64,000 nt of DNA, taken from contig JACEVL010000419.1 of the NCBI GenBank assembly GCA_020284085.1, forward strand, positions 371,001 to 435,000, read 5' to 3'. Positions 11,387 through 23,665 of this stretch are shown here, in pieces; positions within the stretch are counted from its first letter, which is position 1; every line of letters begins with the position of its first letter. The notes under the pieces were generated by a model. That model searched no databases. It was not told the origin of the DNA and saw only the letters and a list, made by a program, of their open reading frames with translations. The stretch comes from Aporrectodea caliginosa (taxonomy: Eukaryota; Annelida; Clitellata; Crassiclitellata; Lumbricidae). The translations under genes were made by a program, and so were the position numbers.

Positions 11387-11617
11387 AGTTGTATTGTGTT
11401 GTATTGTATTGTATTGTATTGTACTCCACGTTTTATTGCTGTGTAGTGAACGTGTAGGTTTTTAGGTTCTGTGCTCAGTCATAACCTAACCCTTTTCAAA
11501 GTATCCTTTTGGGGTTCCACTCATGCTCTAGAGTCTACTAGAACGCTCTCGCCCGTGCAGTCACCAAAACTCCCAAACACCACCACGTAACCTCTGTTCT
11601 GAAATTACTTACTATTA

Positions 11618-12013
11618 TTGGCTAAAAAACCTCAGCACATCCATTACAAAATTGTATCTTTTACCTACAACGCCCCTCCAAACATCTCAGCCCTCTTACA
11701 TTCACCAGTTATTCGCCATCCAACTGCCCGGGTCTACTCACTCATCATCATAATCTTTATCTCGGCCTCCAGTCTTATCCGCTCAGAAATTCTGCAACCA
11801 CTCCTGAGTCTGCTGCACCAGCTGCGTGGAACGAACTCCCTAATTAAGACCTCCGCGAGTCTGCTCATCCTCCTATCTCGCCTCTTAATTTCACATCTCC
11901 TCTGCTCTGCTACTTTCCACTCACACCTGAAAACCGAACTCTTCAAGCTATCGTATCCTGATTGTACTCCTGTACCACCACACAACCACCACCATTACCG
12001 ATTACCACCATAG
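11618..12013 (+). pseudogene. Decayed LINE reverse-transcriptase C-terminus
   Basis: One frame starts HIHYKIVSFTYNAPP, and a shifted frame continues with PESAAPAAWNELP and further on …ENRTL. These are eroded versions of the block ERIEYKVLSLTYNTLQ … PPLWNKLPP seen in the better-preserved copy at 61207-61629, which points to the CR1/L2 group. Several frameshifts make it non-functional. Confidence 0.65.
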
Positions 12014-12193
12014 CACCCTGCTTTCTTCTTGGCTTGACCTCCCAGGATTTTGACCTGGCATCAGAACGAATGGAGCAGCCTGACTATATTTGCAGACTTG
12101 ATTTGATATAGCGCTGGCCAGTGAATAAGCTGGTCTCCCTGACATGGCTTCTGTGGGTGCTGAGAAATTTATAAAAATTTAAGTTACATTATC

Positions 12194-12420
12194 GGGGGCC
12201 CGATAGCGCATTGGATAACATCTTGCACAGAGACCGAGAGGTACCGAGTTCGAGTCCCGTTGGGCGGATATGCTTTGTAGGCTGCTATTAGCGCCATTGT
12301 ATTGCAGGCTGTCTGTTCTGTTAGTAGTTAAGATTTAAATTGCATAACATGTAAATGTACAGCGCAGTGCGTTTGTCAGGCGCTTATTAAAGAAAAGATA
12401 TTATATTATTATTATTTATA
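12194..12420 (+). mobile_element. tRNA-Arg-derived SINE, copy 2
   Basis: Same organisation as copy 1 at 10599: head with CGCATTGGATAAC, B box GAGTTCGAGTCC, body AACATGTAAATGTACAGCGC and an ATT tail. Confidence 0.85.
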
Positions 12421-12969
12421 TTACACCATGCCATGACCACCATCAATAATGATTTCTCTCATATGACTACATGGCCTTACACTTCCAAAATCTGACCTGG
12501 CTCTGAAACTGACCAAATACTTGGCTCTTGTTGCCGTGATTGTATGTAGTGCAGGTAGATGATAGGCTGTTATCCTTAGCCTCCCAGATCAGATCTCTGA
12601 TTCTTCCTTACACCTATCTGCTATCCCTTTATCTCTCACTTTCAACTCAAACTTGCCTGTACTATGCACAGTCTTGGAATCACTGTTTATCTACATCTCT
12701 CTTTCTCTAATTGCGTTTGACCTACGCTTTATGTTACAACTGCTTCCACTATCGCTACCCTTATTTTCCACTCCATGCATGGTTACTGGTAGTCTCTTTT
12801 CCTCAACCCTGAATGCACACAATTGAAGTGTCTGCACCTTATAAAGAAATTCACTGACCCAATCTGTCACCAGGATTCCCAAGCATCACCATCCTGTCTT
12901 TAACTCACTCCACTGACTACTAATCCCTGAGTTCATGCACTTCAATATTGCGTCGCTTGCCTACTACTC
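12421..12969. other. No recognisable gene
   Basis: Pyrimidine-rich DNA with no protein-like frame and no terminal repeats. It may be an old LINE remnant, but no conserved block could be recognised. Confidence 0.4.
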
Positions 12970-13185
12970 GGGGCGCGGTGGTGTAGGGGTATGTTCGGTG
13001 CCTTGCAGCCGTAGGGTTGCGGGTTCGAATCCACCTCAAGCCGCCAGCGTAGGGACCCTGGGCAAGTCCTTCGCTCGCAATTGCTCATGCGCTTCGGCGT
13101 GAAACTTCGATTCAGTGTCCGCGCTCTGAGTAGAAATCTTGAAGGGGCACTATAACAAGTGCTCATACATACATACATACATACT
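12970..13185 (+). mobile_element. CORE-type SINE, family A, plus orientation
   Basis: Head GGGGCGCGGTGGTGTAGGGG, B box GGGTTCGAATCC, core GGCAAGTCCTTCGCTCGC, tail ATAC repeat (13166-13184). It lies directly upstream of the 27-bp minisatellite that starts at about 13228. Confidence 0.85.
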
Positions 13186-13227
13186 CGCAACAATACTCCC
13201 AGCCCAAGTACCATTGCGAAATCTTCA

Positions 13228-14905
13228 CGATCCAATCACCCTGCTCTTAATGCTCAATCCAATCACCCTGTTCTTAATACTCCATCCAATCACCCTGTTC
13301 TTAATGCTCCATCCAATCACCCTGTTCTTAATGCTCAATCCAATCACCCTGTTCTTAATACTCCATCCAATCAACCTGCTCTTAATGCTCAATCCAATCA
13401 CCCTGTTCTTAATACTCCATCCAATCACCCTGTTCTTAATGCTCAATCCAATCACCCTGTTCTTAATGCTCAATCCAATCACCCTGTTCTTAATGCTCCA
13501 TCCAATCACCCTGTTCTTAATGCTCCATCCAATCACCCTGTTCTTAATGCTCAATCCAGTCACCCTGCTCTTACTGCTCAATCCAATCACCCTGTTCTTA
13601 ATGCTCCATCCAATCACCCTGTTCTTAATGCTCAATCCAGTCACCCTGTTCTTAATGCTCAATCCAATCACCCTGTTCTTAATGCTCAATCCAATCACCC
13701 TGTTCTTAATGCTCCATCCAATCACCCTGTTCTTAATGCTCAATCCAGTCACCCTGCTCTTACTGCTCAATCCAATCACCCTGTTCTTAATGCTCCATCC
13801 AATCACCCTGTTCTTAATGCTCAATCCAGTCACCCTGTTCTTAATGCTCAATCCAATCACCCTGTTCTTAATGCTCAATCCAATCACCCTGTTCTTAATG
13901 CTCAATCCAGTCACCCTGCTCTTACTGCTCAATCCAATCACCCTGTTCTTAATGCTCAATCCAGTCACCCTGCTCTTACTGCTCAATCCAATCACCCTGT
14001 TCTTAATGCTCAATCCAATCACCCTGTTCTTAATGCTCAATCCAGTCACCCTGCTCTTACTGCTCAATCCAATCACCCTGTTCTTAATGCTCCATCCAAT
14101 CACCCTGTTCTTAATGCTCAATCCAATCACCCTGCTCTGAATGCTCCATCCAATCACCCTGTTCTTAATGCTCAATCCAGTCACCCTGCTCTTACTGCTC
14201 AATCCAATCACCCTGTTCTTAATGCTCCATCCAATCACCCTGTTCTTAATGCTCAATCCAGTCACCCTGCTCTTACTGCTCAATCCAATCACCCTGTTCT
14301 TAATGCTCCATCCAATCACCCTGTTCTTAATGCTCAATCCAATCACCCTGCTCTGAATGCTCCATCCAATCACCCTGTTCTTAATGCTCAATCCAATCAC
14401 CCTGTTCTTAATGCTCAATCCAGTCACCCTGTTCTTAATGCTCAATCCAATCACCCTGTGCTTAATGCTCAATCCAATCACCCTGTTCTTAATGCTCAAT
14501 CCAGTCACCCTGCTCTTACTGCTCAATCCAATCACCCTGTTCTTAATGCTCAATCCAGTCACCCTGCTCTTACTGCTCAATCCAATCACCCTGTTCTTAA
14601 TGCTCAATTCAGTCACCCTGCTCTTACTGCTCAATCCAATCACCCTGTTCTTAATGCTCCATCCAATCACCCTGCTGTTAATGCTCCATCCAATCACCCT
14701 GTTCTTAATGCTCAATCCAATCACCCTGTTCTTAATGCTCAATCCAATCACCCTGCTCTTAATGCTCCATCCAATCACCCTGTTCTTAATGCTCCATCCA
14801 ATCACCCTGCTCTTACTGGTCAATCCAATCACCCTGTTCTTACTGCTCAATCCAATCACCCTGTTCTTAATGCTCCATCCAATCACCCTGCTGTTAATGC
14901 TCATC
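13228..14905. repeat. 27-bp minisatellite, about 62 copies, open in three frames
   Basis: Tandem units built around CAATCACCCTGTTCTTAATG. The period is divisible by three and no variant creates a stop, so long ORFs run through it on both strands: repeats of SNHPVLNAQ and MLNPITLFL on plus, KNRVIGLSI on minus. None has a start, homology or codon signal beyond the repeat itself. Variant units (SSHPALTAQ type, APS type) recur in ordered blocks of two to four units, so the array grew partly by duplication of multi-unit blocks. Confidence 0.95.
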
Positions 14906-15650
14906 GTCCTACTGCACTCTATCCTTTCTCTAATCTAGTGTCCGTGACTTGGGTGTCACCCTAGATAGCTCTGTCACCTTCACTGAACACATATCCAAGC
15001 TTACCCGTTCTTCTTACTTCCAAGTTAGGCGTCTTAGAGCTATTCGTAGATCTGTTTCATCCTCTACCTTCACTTCAATTGTCCACGCTTTTGTCTGCTC
15101 TCGAATTAACTAGCTATTGCAATTCTCTCCTTGTTGGCTTATCCAAGGTTCGTGTGTCTACTCTTCAGTCTGTACTGAATGCTGCTGTGAGACTTAAAGC
15201 TCGCCTTCCTCGATTCTCTCACATCTCTACATTTATGGCTGATCAACTTTTCACTGGCTACCTCTATCTGTGCGCATCCAATTTAAGGTTCTCATTCTCG
15301 TGCTCAAATCTCAACTGGGTCTTGCCCCAAAATATCTTTGTCACCAAATTCGCCGTCCCCTCTCTACCACTTCATTGCGTCCTCTCCGATCTTCTGACTG
15401 GCTTGAGCTCTTCTTTCCCCATGTTAGGACCACATGGCTCAGTCCAGATCCTTTGCCTGCGTAGGTGCCTCTCTATGGAATGGACTTTCTCCTTCTCTAT
15501 GCTCTACCAGCCTCTCTGGTGGCATATCTAGATTCTCTACCTCTTTCTCTCACCTTAAAACCTTTGTCTTCTCTCGGAGTACCTCGCACTGGGGAGTGCT
15601 TCTGAAGGGCCTATGCTGTGAGAAGTGATTTATAAATGATCAAATACAAT
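14906..15650 (+). pseudogene. 5'-truncated CR1/L2-type LINE (RT C-terminal half)
   Basis: Split over frames, the protein is clear: VRDLGVTLDSSVTFTEHISK, then RAIRRSVSSSTFTSIVHAFV, FKVLILVLKSQLGLAPKYL and RPLRSSDWLELFFPHV. This is the end of the RT and the C-terminal region of CR1/L2-group elements. Stops and frameshifts (for example around 15105 and 15250) show that it is dead. The 3' end reads TGATTTATAAATGATCAAAT followed by an ACAAT-like tail. The 27-bp array abuts its truncated 5' end. Confidence 0.85.
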
Positions 15651-16153
15651 ACAATATAATACTAATCACCTAAAAATCTCTAACGCATCTATGACACATG
15701 GCACATTGAGTCTGATCTTCTGTCTGACTTTTGCAAATTCTCAGTTTCTGACCAATACTATTGCTGACCCAGTGTTTTCAGGGTCCTCTACTTATTACCT
15801 CTTAGGCATTTCACTCTTAATTGAAGCCCCACCTCTTCAAGAATTCCTACCATAGTGTCTACAATCCTCTGCTATCCCAAGCTGTCTTGTCCTCAAAGAA
15901 ACTGACGTTAGCAGCTCCTCTACCCTCCTCTGTTTCATCTCTCTGGCAACTGGACTCGGATCTTCCCTTGACCATTTCTGGACAATCCATCTGCTTTGAT
16001 GCAATGCTCGTGAATAAGCTGCACTTAGCTTTAGAGTAGTGCTTTCAAAATTTTGAGGACAACATGACGATTACAATGTTGTGTGGCACAGAGAAATTTA
16101 GGAGACTTACATTTATGTTTTGTAGGTGTTTATGGTAGCAGATATTCTTTGCC
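15651..16153. other. Intergenic, with a possible dispersed repeat
   Basis: A plus-strand frame at 15821-16039 contains SLWQLDSDLPLTISGQS and ends …DAMLVNKLHLALE. A degenerate version of the same DNA seems to occur at about 36100-36240 (GCATAAGCTGGTGCCTGTGC against GAATAAGCTGCACTTAGCTT), so this is more likely an unidentified repeat than a gene. A TTTTGTAG at about 16120-16126 could be the acceptor of a 5' UTR intron of the following gene. Confidence 0.4.
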
Positions 16154-19100
16154 ATGAATAGAAAGTCTGAGTTCAAGGAACACTTTGATGATTTGCTTGT
16201 GTGTGCCATTTGCTCTGACACATACACCAGTCCAAAGAAATTACCGTGTAATCACACTTTCTGCTTGAAGTGCCTTGAAGTTTGTGCAAAACATGGACGA
16301 TCAGAAGGTAAAGTGTGCTGTCCTTTGTGCAGGAATGAGGCAATGCTGAGAGGAAGCATTCAGGAACTACCCGACAATAAGCTGTATTCATGCTTAATCA
16401 GTATAAAGAATTCTGTGACAACATCGCTAGCAAAGTATGATTGGGTGAACTGTTCTGTAAAGTCGTGCAGGAATTCTGAAGGATGGCACTGCATGGTTTG
16501 TGATGATGGATTCTGTAAGACCTGTGTTTCTCGTCACGACAAATCACACCAAGTTATAAAACTGGAAACATTTCTTGAGGAATGCACTGCATTAGAGATC
16601 AATAATCAGTTGAAAGGAGTGGAAAAGCAACTGAAGGAAGGAGAGAGGGATTTTAATGTTGCTGTCTCTGTCACGGAGAATGCTATTGGTAAAAAGTGTG
16701 ACGAATTGAAGGTTCTTTTGGATGAACATAAGGAACAACTGTTGGCTGAACTGAAATTAAAGAAATTGAATCATCTGAAGGAGTTAACTGATCTGCAGAA
16801 AGAAATAGGAAACCTGCTTGCTCTTTCAACGACATTTCCAGCTGGTGGTGCACTAGTGAAAGCAGATAAAGCATTAGCGGCAACTTTGAAAAAACATGAT
16901 TCGCCATTGCCAGTCAAACTAACGGATTTCTTTGGAACTGATGTTAAATTTATCCCTAGAAATATACATCAAGAATTGCTTTCTTTTGGCTCAGTGTCTA
17001 ATATTCTTGGCAAAATAACAGTAACAGGACAGCAGGTCTACAATGCTATTGGTGAGTAACTGTTACTTTACCTAAGTTTAATAACAATGATAATAATAAT
17101 GACAACAAGAGCAAAAACAATAGTAATTTTTCACCGATAAAACCATCTACGAAGTTTAGCCATTCCAGAACTAAGACAGGCACGTGCACTGCACTTTTGA
17201 AAGGTTCTCACAAATATGCTTTACAAAAGCCCAGATAGATACTTACAAATAAGCAAAGTACTAGGTTATGGTTTGTAGGTGGGCGGAGGGATTTGCAGCA
17301 GTCACTGTTTTCAAATCAATCTGCATGCATGCGCTAGACCAGGGGTTTTCAAACTGTGGTTTCGCTAAGGGGTACGCGAAAAATGTCAAAAAATTAAAAT
17401 TTTCTAAAAGTTTATGGACTTTGTGTCCTTCTTTCTTTCATTAACTATTTTCGTCCACCATTCGCTTATTTTTCTGTACATTTCTATGAGTGTATGCCAT
17501 CGGATGTAGTGTTGCTGGCTGATTTCAGTCCCGGAAAGAGACCAGTTTGTTGAACTATCATGTTATGGTGGATTGAAGAACGTATTCAAGAAAGACATGT
17601 TGTGTGATTTCTGGCTGAAGCGAAGATCTGAATATGGATTAATTTGTGACCGAGCTTTAAAATGTTTGATTCCTTTCAGCACGTCATGTCTATGTGAAAC
17701 AGATATTTCAGCTATGCTTGCAATAAAAAACAAATAGGCCTATATACAGAACAAAGCTTGAGGTCGAACCAGAGTTGCGTTTCAAATTGACAAATATTAA
17801 ACCAGATATTGTAAATCTGTGCTAGTCAAAACAAGCCCACTGCTCACATTAACACTCTCTAATAGTGATTTTGTTTTTCATTTTTGTTGATATGACTACA
17901 TTCTTAAGTTAAACTTATATTAATTTAAGAATTGTCTACCTACGACTAATACCCGGTTTGCACCAATGATTAAAAGGAGTTGTTACTTGCAAGGGGACTT
18001 CAGGCTCCCATGTTGTTTTTGATCTGACCTTGTTGGGGGTACGCCAAAATTCAATTTTTTACCTGGGGGTACAATAAAAATGAAGTTTGAAAACCGCTGC
18101 GCTAGACATCGTTCTGTTGAAAGTGTCCTTGTAAAGGAATGGCAAGAGATAAGTCTCTTGTTTCTGTCTGTTGTCATTTTCTGTGCTGCTGCCTTCAATT
18201 AAGTTATTGAACATTTGTCAGTTTAATTTACAGTTCACTACAAATCAATTTTCAGTTATTATGCTATTTCAGTTACAGTTTCAGTTAATAGAAATAACAC
18301 TGGTTTCCAGTGTTTAAAGTCATCTTATAGCTGCCAGGTCTGTCGATGTTGAGCCTACTACTTAACAGCTGCAAGTAAAAATGTCCTCTGCTTCTTGCAG
18401 GGACAGTTCCTCTGCGGTTAGTCAGGGTTAGAACTATGTCAGCAGCATTGTTTCTTTTACAGAGGTATATACAAGAAATATGTGTACAAATAACTTGTGT
18501 GGAATTAATATTGCAATTTTTTTTACTGAACTGTGGCTTGAATGTTGTAGTTTTGTGTCTTGTAGAATCCAGCAACTTGAAGGGGAAAATTGATTCGGAG
18601 ATCTATACAGTGAGAGCGAAGAGCGGTGTTATTGTTGGAATTGCTGCTCTGGGAGAGAAGATTTACATTGTTCACAGTTTGGCATCTTGTGTGGATGAAT
18701 ATGACCATGTAGGCTTCAGACTTCTTAACAGTCTGACGATATCTGGACTGTCAAATCCCCAAGACATGGCATCTTGTGAGAAGTTCAGTTGTCTGTATGT
18801 CACAGACTCGTACGATGACAGCGTCTATCGCATTGAGGGGGGGACTGGAGCAGTAGCCCCCATGGGGAAGGGGTCAAGGAAATGGTCGATGGCTGACCAG
18901 CCACTCGGAGTGTCCGTGTCATGTAAGACTGCCAACGTCTTCGTTACATGTCTGTACGCACAGAAGCTGTACGAGTTCAGTTCATCCGGAGACGTTGTAC
19001 AGTGTATTGTTCTCCATCCGGACATATCACATCCACATCATGCACTACAAGTGTCTAGTGGAAAGATCGTTCTGTCTCATGGTTTCTGGTCGACGGATCC

Positions 19101-19431
19101 ACTGCATCGCATCTGCGTTGTCGACAGTCACGGTCGGTCGGCCATGCAGTATGGACAGGAACCAGGACCGGCGACGGGACAACTCAATCAACCGGTTCAC
19201 TTGGCTACGTGTCAGAACGGCTTCGTCTTCGTGGCAGACAGTGAGAACTGTCGTATCCAGCTTCTTGATTCGTCACTCTGTAGTAACCTGATCAGTATAA
19301 CGGATTCGTCGGGGCAGATGAAGTCGCCACACAGAATCTGCCTTGATGCTTGCCGTGGTTTGCTCTATGCTGTAGAAAACACATTGCAAAATCGCATTTT
19401 TGTTTTTAACTTGAGCAAAATCCTTAGCTAA
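16154..19431 (+). CDS. TRIM-like protein: RING, B-box, coiled coil, NHL-type propeller
   Basis: Two exons, 16154-17051 and 18566-19431, give 587 residues. The donor is G|GTGAGT and the acceptor TTGTAG|AA; the split codon joins in phase 1 as GAA. Residues 17-59 form a C3HC4 RING (C17, C20, C32, H34, C37, C40, C56, C59). Residues 100-132 form a B-box-like zinc finger (C100, C105, C113, C116, C121, C124, H128, H132). About 145-235 is charged and helical (coiled coil). The second exon carries degenerate beta-propeller repeats of NHL type (for example PQDMASCEKFSCLYVTDS, QPVHLATCQNGFVFVADSEN, HRICLDACRGLLYAVEN). This is the architecture of TRIM-NHL E3 ubiquitin ligases, cytosolic proteins that ubiquitinate partners or regulate RNAs; the substrate is unknown. 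Domain order is secure, orthology is not. The 1.5-kb intron holds a hAT relic. A possible polyadenylation signal ATTAAA is at 20035-20040. Confidence 0.88.
17340..18099 (+). mobile_element. hAT relic of Buster/ZBED5-like type in TRIM intron
   Basis: Ends CAGGGGTTTTCAAACT and AGTTTGAAAACCGCTG are inverted repeats. The target duplication CGCTAGAC is exact (17332-17339 and 18100-18107). Inside, around 17600-17830, the plus strand reads FWLKRRSEYGLICDRALKC and FSTSCLCETDISAMLAIKNK, the C-terminal dimerisation region of hAT transposases such as the ZBED5/Buster group, with stops. It sits wholly within the intron of the TRIM-like gene. Confidence 0.88.
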
Positions 19432-20228
19432 TCGGTTTGTTTAAAAAAAATTAGATCCAGTGCAGCAATGTCAATCAAGTGGAGTAGATAGTCGTAGTGT
19501 ATAGGGAATTTTTAATAGAACTCTCAAGGCCCTATATTTAGAACCTCTCAACAAGTCTATGAACATTACTGTCTGCGTGCAATCTAATTTGAGTGCACCG
19601 TTGTTCCGTATATATAAAGTATGTATAACTTTGGCAAGGTTTGAAGTAACAGAATGCGACATGTTGATAGAAGTATGTTGGAAAGGGATGGAGCAGGTGG
19701 AAGAGTATGTTGTTCTCAGCTAGATGATGAACTTTCGATGCAAGGATCTAAATATCTCCACGGGCGCCGAAGGAAATCATTGGCACCGAAACTGTTTTGA
19801 GACCGGCATGAACAGTTATACGATGTAAATGTGTCGCACTGTTAAGGTGTTAATTACTTCATGGACTCCTTAGCAAACCTGGGTCATTTGTAATAACGTA
19901 CATCTGTATTTAATGGTCATTGAAAGTATCAACCGTTTCCAATCGTGCAGGCAAGCGCCTACTTTACGGAATAGGATTTTATTTTAAAATGTGTAGTAAT
20001 ACTGTAGACTAAATATATATGTAAAATGTAGTCAATTAAACTCTAATGCAGTGTCAGTATTTTTGTTTTAATATCACTTAAGCTGATAAGCCAGCCGCAG
20101 TAGCAATAGCAGCAGTTCATTCCCAAAGCTTCTCTGGTAGAGGTGTTTCTAATATCGCAGCCTGCCGGAAACGGAAAAGAAGCTGTACTCGCATAACTCT
20201 GTCTTAATCTGATGGCCTAGTTAACAGT
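19432..20228. other. 3' UTR and flank of the TRIM-like gene
   Basis: AT-rich and without a coding frame. ATTAAA at 20035-20040 is a candidate polyadenylation signal, which would give a 3' UTR of about 620 bases. Confidence 0.4.
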
Positions 20229-20576
20229 GCTTCCCAAACTTTTCAGTGTCACGGACCGGCAGAATTAACTTTTGTGTGTCACGGACCGGCAGGAATTTTC
20301 TCCCTGCAGGAGGACCGGTGCCCAATTTATTTCTGTTTTTCGATCACCTAAAATAGATTCCTCAAATATGTGTTAAAATTGATTGAAATGCATTCTCAGC
20401 CAATTCTATGACTCTATTGCCCTTTAACTGATAACCTAAAAAGTGGTTTTATGACTTTAAAAAATTATAATAGCTAAAATTCCTGATTCCGAGACAATTT
20501 GACCAGTTTCCTGACTCACTCTGCGGACTGAGGACTCGCGGACCGGTGCCGGTCCGCGGACCACCACTTTGGGAAA
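20229..20576. mobile_element. hAT-like MITE
   Basis: Left end CAGTGCTTCCCAAACTTTT and right end …CACTTTGGGAAACAC are inverted repeats, with GGACCGG-rich subterminal blocks on both sides. No target duplication was recognised, so the right border is approximate. Confidence 0.6.
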
Positions 20577-20627
20577 CACAAAACGGCCCTGCTTAATCTT
20601 ATGCATTGTTGTTAAAAGAGGTTTCGG

Positions 20628-20696
20628 AATATATATATATATATATATAGGTATGTATATATATATTCCGAAATATATATATATATATATATAATA
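20628..20696. repeat. TA-rich palindromic microsatellite
   Basis: Two TA tracts separated by GGTATG and bounded by TTCGGAATA/TATTCCGAA, which can fold into a cruciform. Confidence 0.8.
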
Positions 20697-20940
20697 TATT
20701 GGTAGTTAATTGGTGAGTGATGACTATTCCGGCCGTTTCTTTGCTGACGGTAGAGGGCTAATCGTCTGAACCCGACCAATGCAATAGTATTTCCTGCCAG
20801 CATTTAGATAGGACTCGTCTGGGTTGTGTATGGGTCTAATATGGGTCCTATATAGGCGTTTCAAGTGGAATAATTTCCATCTATTCTATGCAAACGATGT
20901 GGCGTTTGTGTTGCGCTGGTGACTCTGTTTAACCCTAACC

Positions 20941-21266
20941 CGTACACCCAATTTAAGTAGCTGTGGAATAGTTACTTGAAGGACTGTTGAAAGATTAACC
21001 ATAGTTCATAATGATCTTAATAAATTTCAATATTATTAGTTAGCAAAGAACATTATTGAGATGATGAACCTATCTTTCTTTTCAAGTGACTAACCAGCCA
21101 TAATTGAATAAAGTGAAATAGGGTTACCCTAATGAAACAGGATTTGTACCCCTTTTGGGTGTACCCTGCTCCCTAGCCAATGCACTAATATGTAATAAGT
21201 CAAGATATAATTGTTATAGGCTATCCATTGTGTTTCTGGGAAATAAAGGTTTGTCAGTTGTCGCAT
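20941..21266 (+). pseudogene. LINE 3' end, second copy of the 9515 family
   Basis: Begins at the codons for the QFK.LWNSYLKD end and continues through the same 3' UTR (CTAACCAGCCATAA … CCCTAGCCAATGCA … GTTTGTCAGTTGTC). It lacks the MITE present in the other copy and instead carries a TAGGC insertion at the matching place. It directly abuts the left arm of the large foldback. Confidence 0.8.
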
Positions 21267-21298
21267 TCTTGTGCGTTCTACAAACGAATTGGTAGGCT

Positions 21299-22402
21299 AA
21301 AAGGCAGACGCATGTTGCCTTTTAGGCTAAACTAATCGCTAGATGGAAAATAATTGGCGTAATCCGGGTTCCAGTTTAACGCGCAGAAAATATCACACTC
21401 ACAACACATGAAATTGCAAACCCATAGATAATAATAATAACACTTCGTAAATCTCATACAATGCAAAAATCTGCCACAAAACCCAATAATGAGGAAAAGT
21501 TAGTTCTCTAGTGAAACCTACTGGCAACAGGAACCTACGACATTCGACCATCGCTGCATGAAACTGAAATGTAAAAAATAGCTTATAACAACATGCAAAT
21601 ACTCTCGAAGAAATTGCATCTCACTGAAAAATAGTAAAATGGCAATAAAACCTAGAATAGTCGATAGACTTGGCTAAAAATGCCTTCGAAGAAGCAACAG
21701 GTTAAATTATAACCGTAACCCAAAATTGGCGGAATTTTATAGGCAAATAATGTCGCAATTTAGAAATTATTATTTCTGTTTATGGGTATCTTCGCTTATC
21801 GCGGTCCTTATTCGATTTTACATTAGAAAGTACAATGGTTTACATGATTTGGACCGCGATAACCGATGTTAGCCCAGCGTTTAATGTATTAAATGTAAGA
21901 ACGGACGTCCGCATAGGACATGACCTTGCCTGCACTCCTCAGCATTTATAGAGTGACCATCCCTGCCCTGTTAGGACACCTCATTACTGGATGAACCATT
22001 ACCGTTACATTAAAAAATGACGATTTATCGCAGCGAGTGGCCTATCCACGTGTTGGCTATCGACGGTGTGTCAAGTTAAAGCTCATATATACATTCATCG
22101 AAATTCATTTAAATTATGCGAAGACATGATGTAATGTAATGAATCCCTCAGAGGTTTTGCCAATGATCTTAGTGGTATCTACATAGAAACTTCCAGATTA
22201 CGATAATGTTGTATGAAAGGGTATGCTCTTGAAAGAGGAAAGAGCCTGTCGTCGCATTATAACAGTACAAAGCATTGCAACTGGAATTTTGACAGGCTGC
22301 CGCAAAGACGATTGGTAACATCCAATTCGAAAGAATGGCGAGCGAACGCAAAATTGAGCCAACAGACTCTTCAACGGGCAGGCCCTTACACTGAAAGTAA
22401 CT
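21299..22402 (+). repeat. Left arm of a 6.7-kb foldback (inverted repeat)
   Basis: This 1.1-kb segment is the reverse complement, at an estimated 85-90% identity, of 26886-27984. Shared anchors include ATCGCTAGATGG, TAACGCGCAGAAAATATCAC, GCAACAGGTTAAATTATAAC, TTCGCTTATCGCGGTCC and GGGCAGGCCCTTACACTG. The inner end is followed within 3 bp by CCCTAA repeats. No protein of a known family was recognised in it; a short frame in both arms shares NCYNATTGSFL-like residues. Confidence 0.9.
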
Positions 22403-22404
22403 CA

Positions 22405-23155
22405 AACCCTAACCCTAACCCCAACCCTAACCCTAACCCTAACCCTAACTAACCTAACCCTAACCCTAACCCTAACCTACTAACCTAACCCTTAACCCTA
22501 ACCCTAACACTTACCCTAAACCTAACCCTAATCCTAACCCTAACCCTAACCCTTACCCTAACCGTAACACTTACCCTAAACCTAACCCTAATCCTAACTC
22601 TAACATTAATTCTAACCCTATCCCTAAACCTAACCCTAACCCTAACCCTAATCCTAACCCTAATCCTAACCCTAACCCTTACCCTAACCTAACCCTAACC
22701 CTAACCCTAACCCTAACCCTAACCTAACCCTAATCCTAACCCTAACCCTAACCCTAACCCTTACCCTAACCGTAACACTTACCCTAAACCTAACCCTAAT
22801 CCTAACCCTAACCCTAATCCTAACCCTAACCCTAACCCTTACCCTAACCGTAACACTTACCCTTAATCCTAACGCTAACCCTAACCCCAGTCTTAACCAT
22901 AACTCTAACCAGAGCCCTTAACCGTAACCCTAACCCAAGTCTTAACCATAACCCTAACCAAAGCCCTTAACCCCAGCCCTAACCCAAGTCTAAACCATAA
23001 CCCTAACCTATACCCTTACACTAAACCTTGACCCTAACCCCAACTCTAACCCTTCACTGATCCTAACACTAACCTTATAACACTATCCCTAAGACTTACC
23101 TTAACTCTAACATTAATATTGACCCTAACTCTGAACCCTAATCCTAACGCCTGGC
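22405..23155. repeat. Interstitial telomeric repeats (CCCTAA on plus)
   Basis: Runs of CCCTAA with many variants (CCTAA, CCTTAC, CGTAAC) decay towards the right. The orientation is the one expected at the 5' end of a chromosome read left to right. The variant-rich right half suggests great age or telomerase-independent copying. Confidence 0.93.
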
Positions 23156-23344
23156 ATCATCAGCTATGCTCATCAATCGAATTATCATCATCAACATAGT
23201 CAGCATTATCATCATCATCGCCATCATTTTCATTGACAACAATGGAAGTGAAAACGAAACACAAATTTGAAAGTTCATATTTTAGTCATATTTTAGTGAT
23301 TTATTTATCAGTGATTGCTAACCCTAACGTAACCGAAGAATAAA

Positions 23345-23665
23345 TATGTGATTGCCGAAAGTCTGGTTATGAATAGACGTAAAATAGCACTTGCTCAGTC
23401 CGTTCCCTCCGCCGTCATCCGGCTATATCCTGTTGTTGAAGTCAATTCCGTGAGGTTCCAGTGTCATAAGTTGATAAGTTTTCTTTATGTAACCCTACAA
23501 AGAGAAAGATCCGCAGCAGAGACCGTGTCTGTTAGTGTTATTGTTATGGTAGCTATCGAGTGGTCCAGCAAGGTAAAGTTTTTCGCTACCGGTGTGTCCT
23601 TAAGAGTTACTTTTAGAAACGAAACGATGAGAAACGCACTGTCTCAATCCGTTAGGGTTAGGCTT
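23345..23665 (-). pseudogene. Penelope-like element, second partial copy (GIY-YIG end)
   Basis: Minus-strand codons read DHSIATITITLTDTVSAADL, homologous to DHSISSITITPIDMVSAAEF in the main copy at 24286-25976, and the surrounding DNA aligns with 24240-24530. It is therefore a 5'-truncated, frameshifted copy lying downstream in the same orientation, the head-to-tail arrangement typical of Penelope-like elements. Confidence 0.75.

Noticed and set aside
10599..12420. tRNA genes suggested by A and B boxes
   Set aside because: The boxes are heads of dispersed SINEs with common bodies and AT tails; no full cloverleaf can be drawn.
13139..14964. Long ORFs of 601, 559 and 333 codons
   Set aside because: They lie in a 27-bp minisatellite whose period is divisible by three; the openness in three frames and on both strands follows from the repeat.
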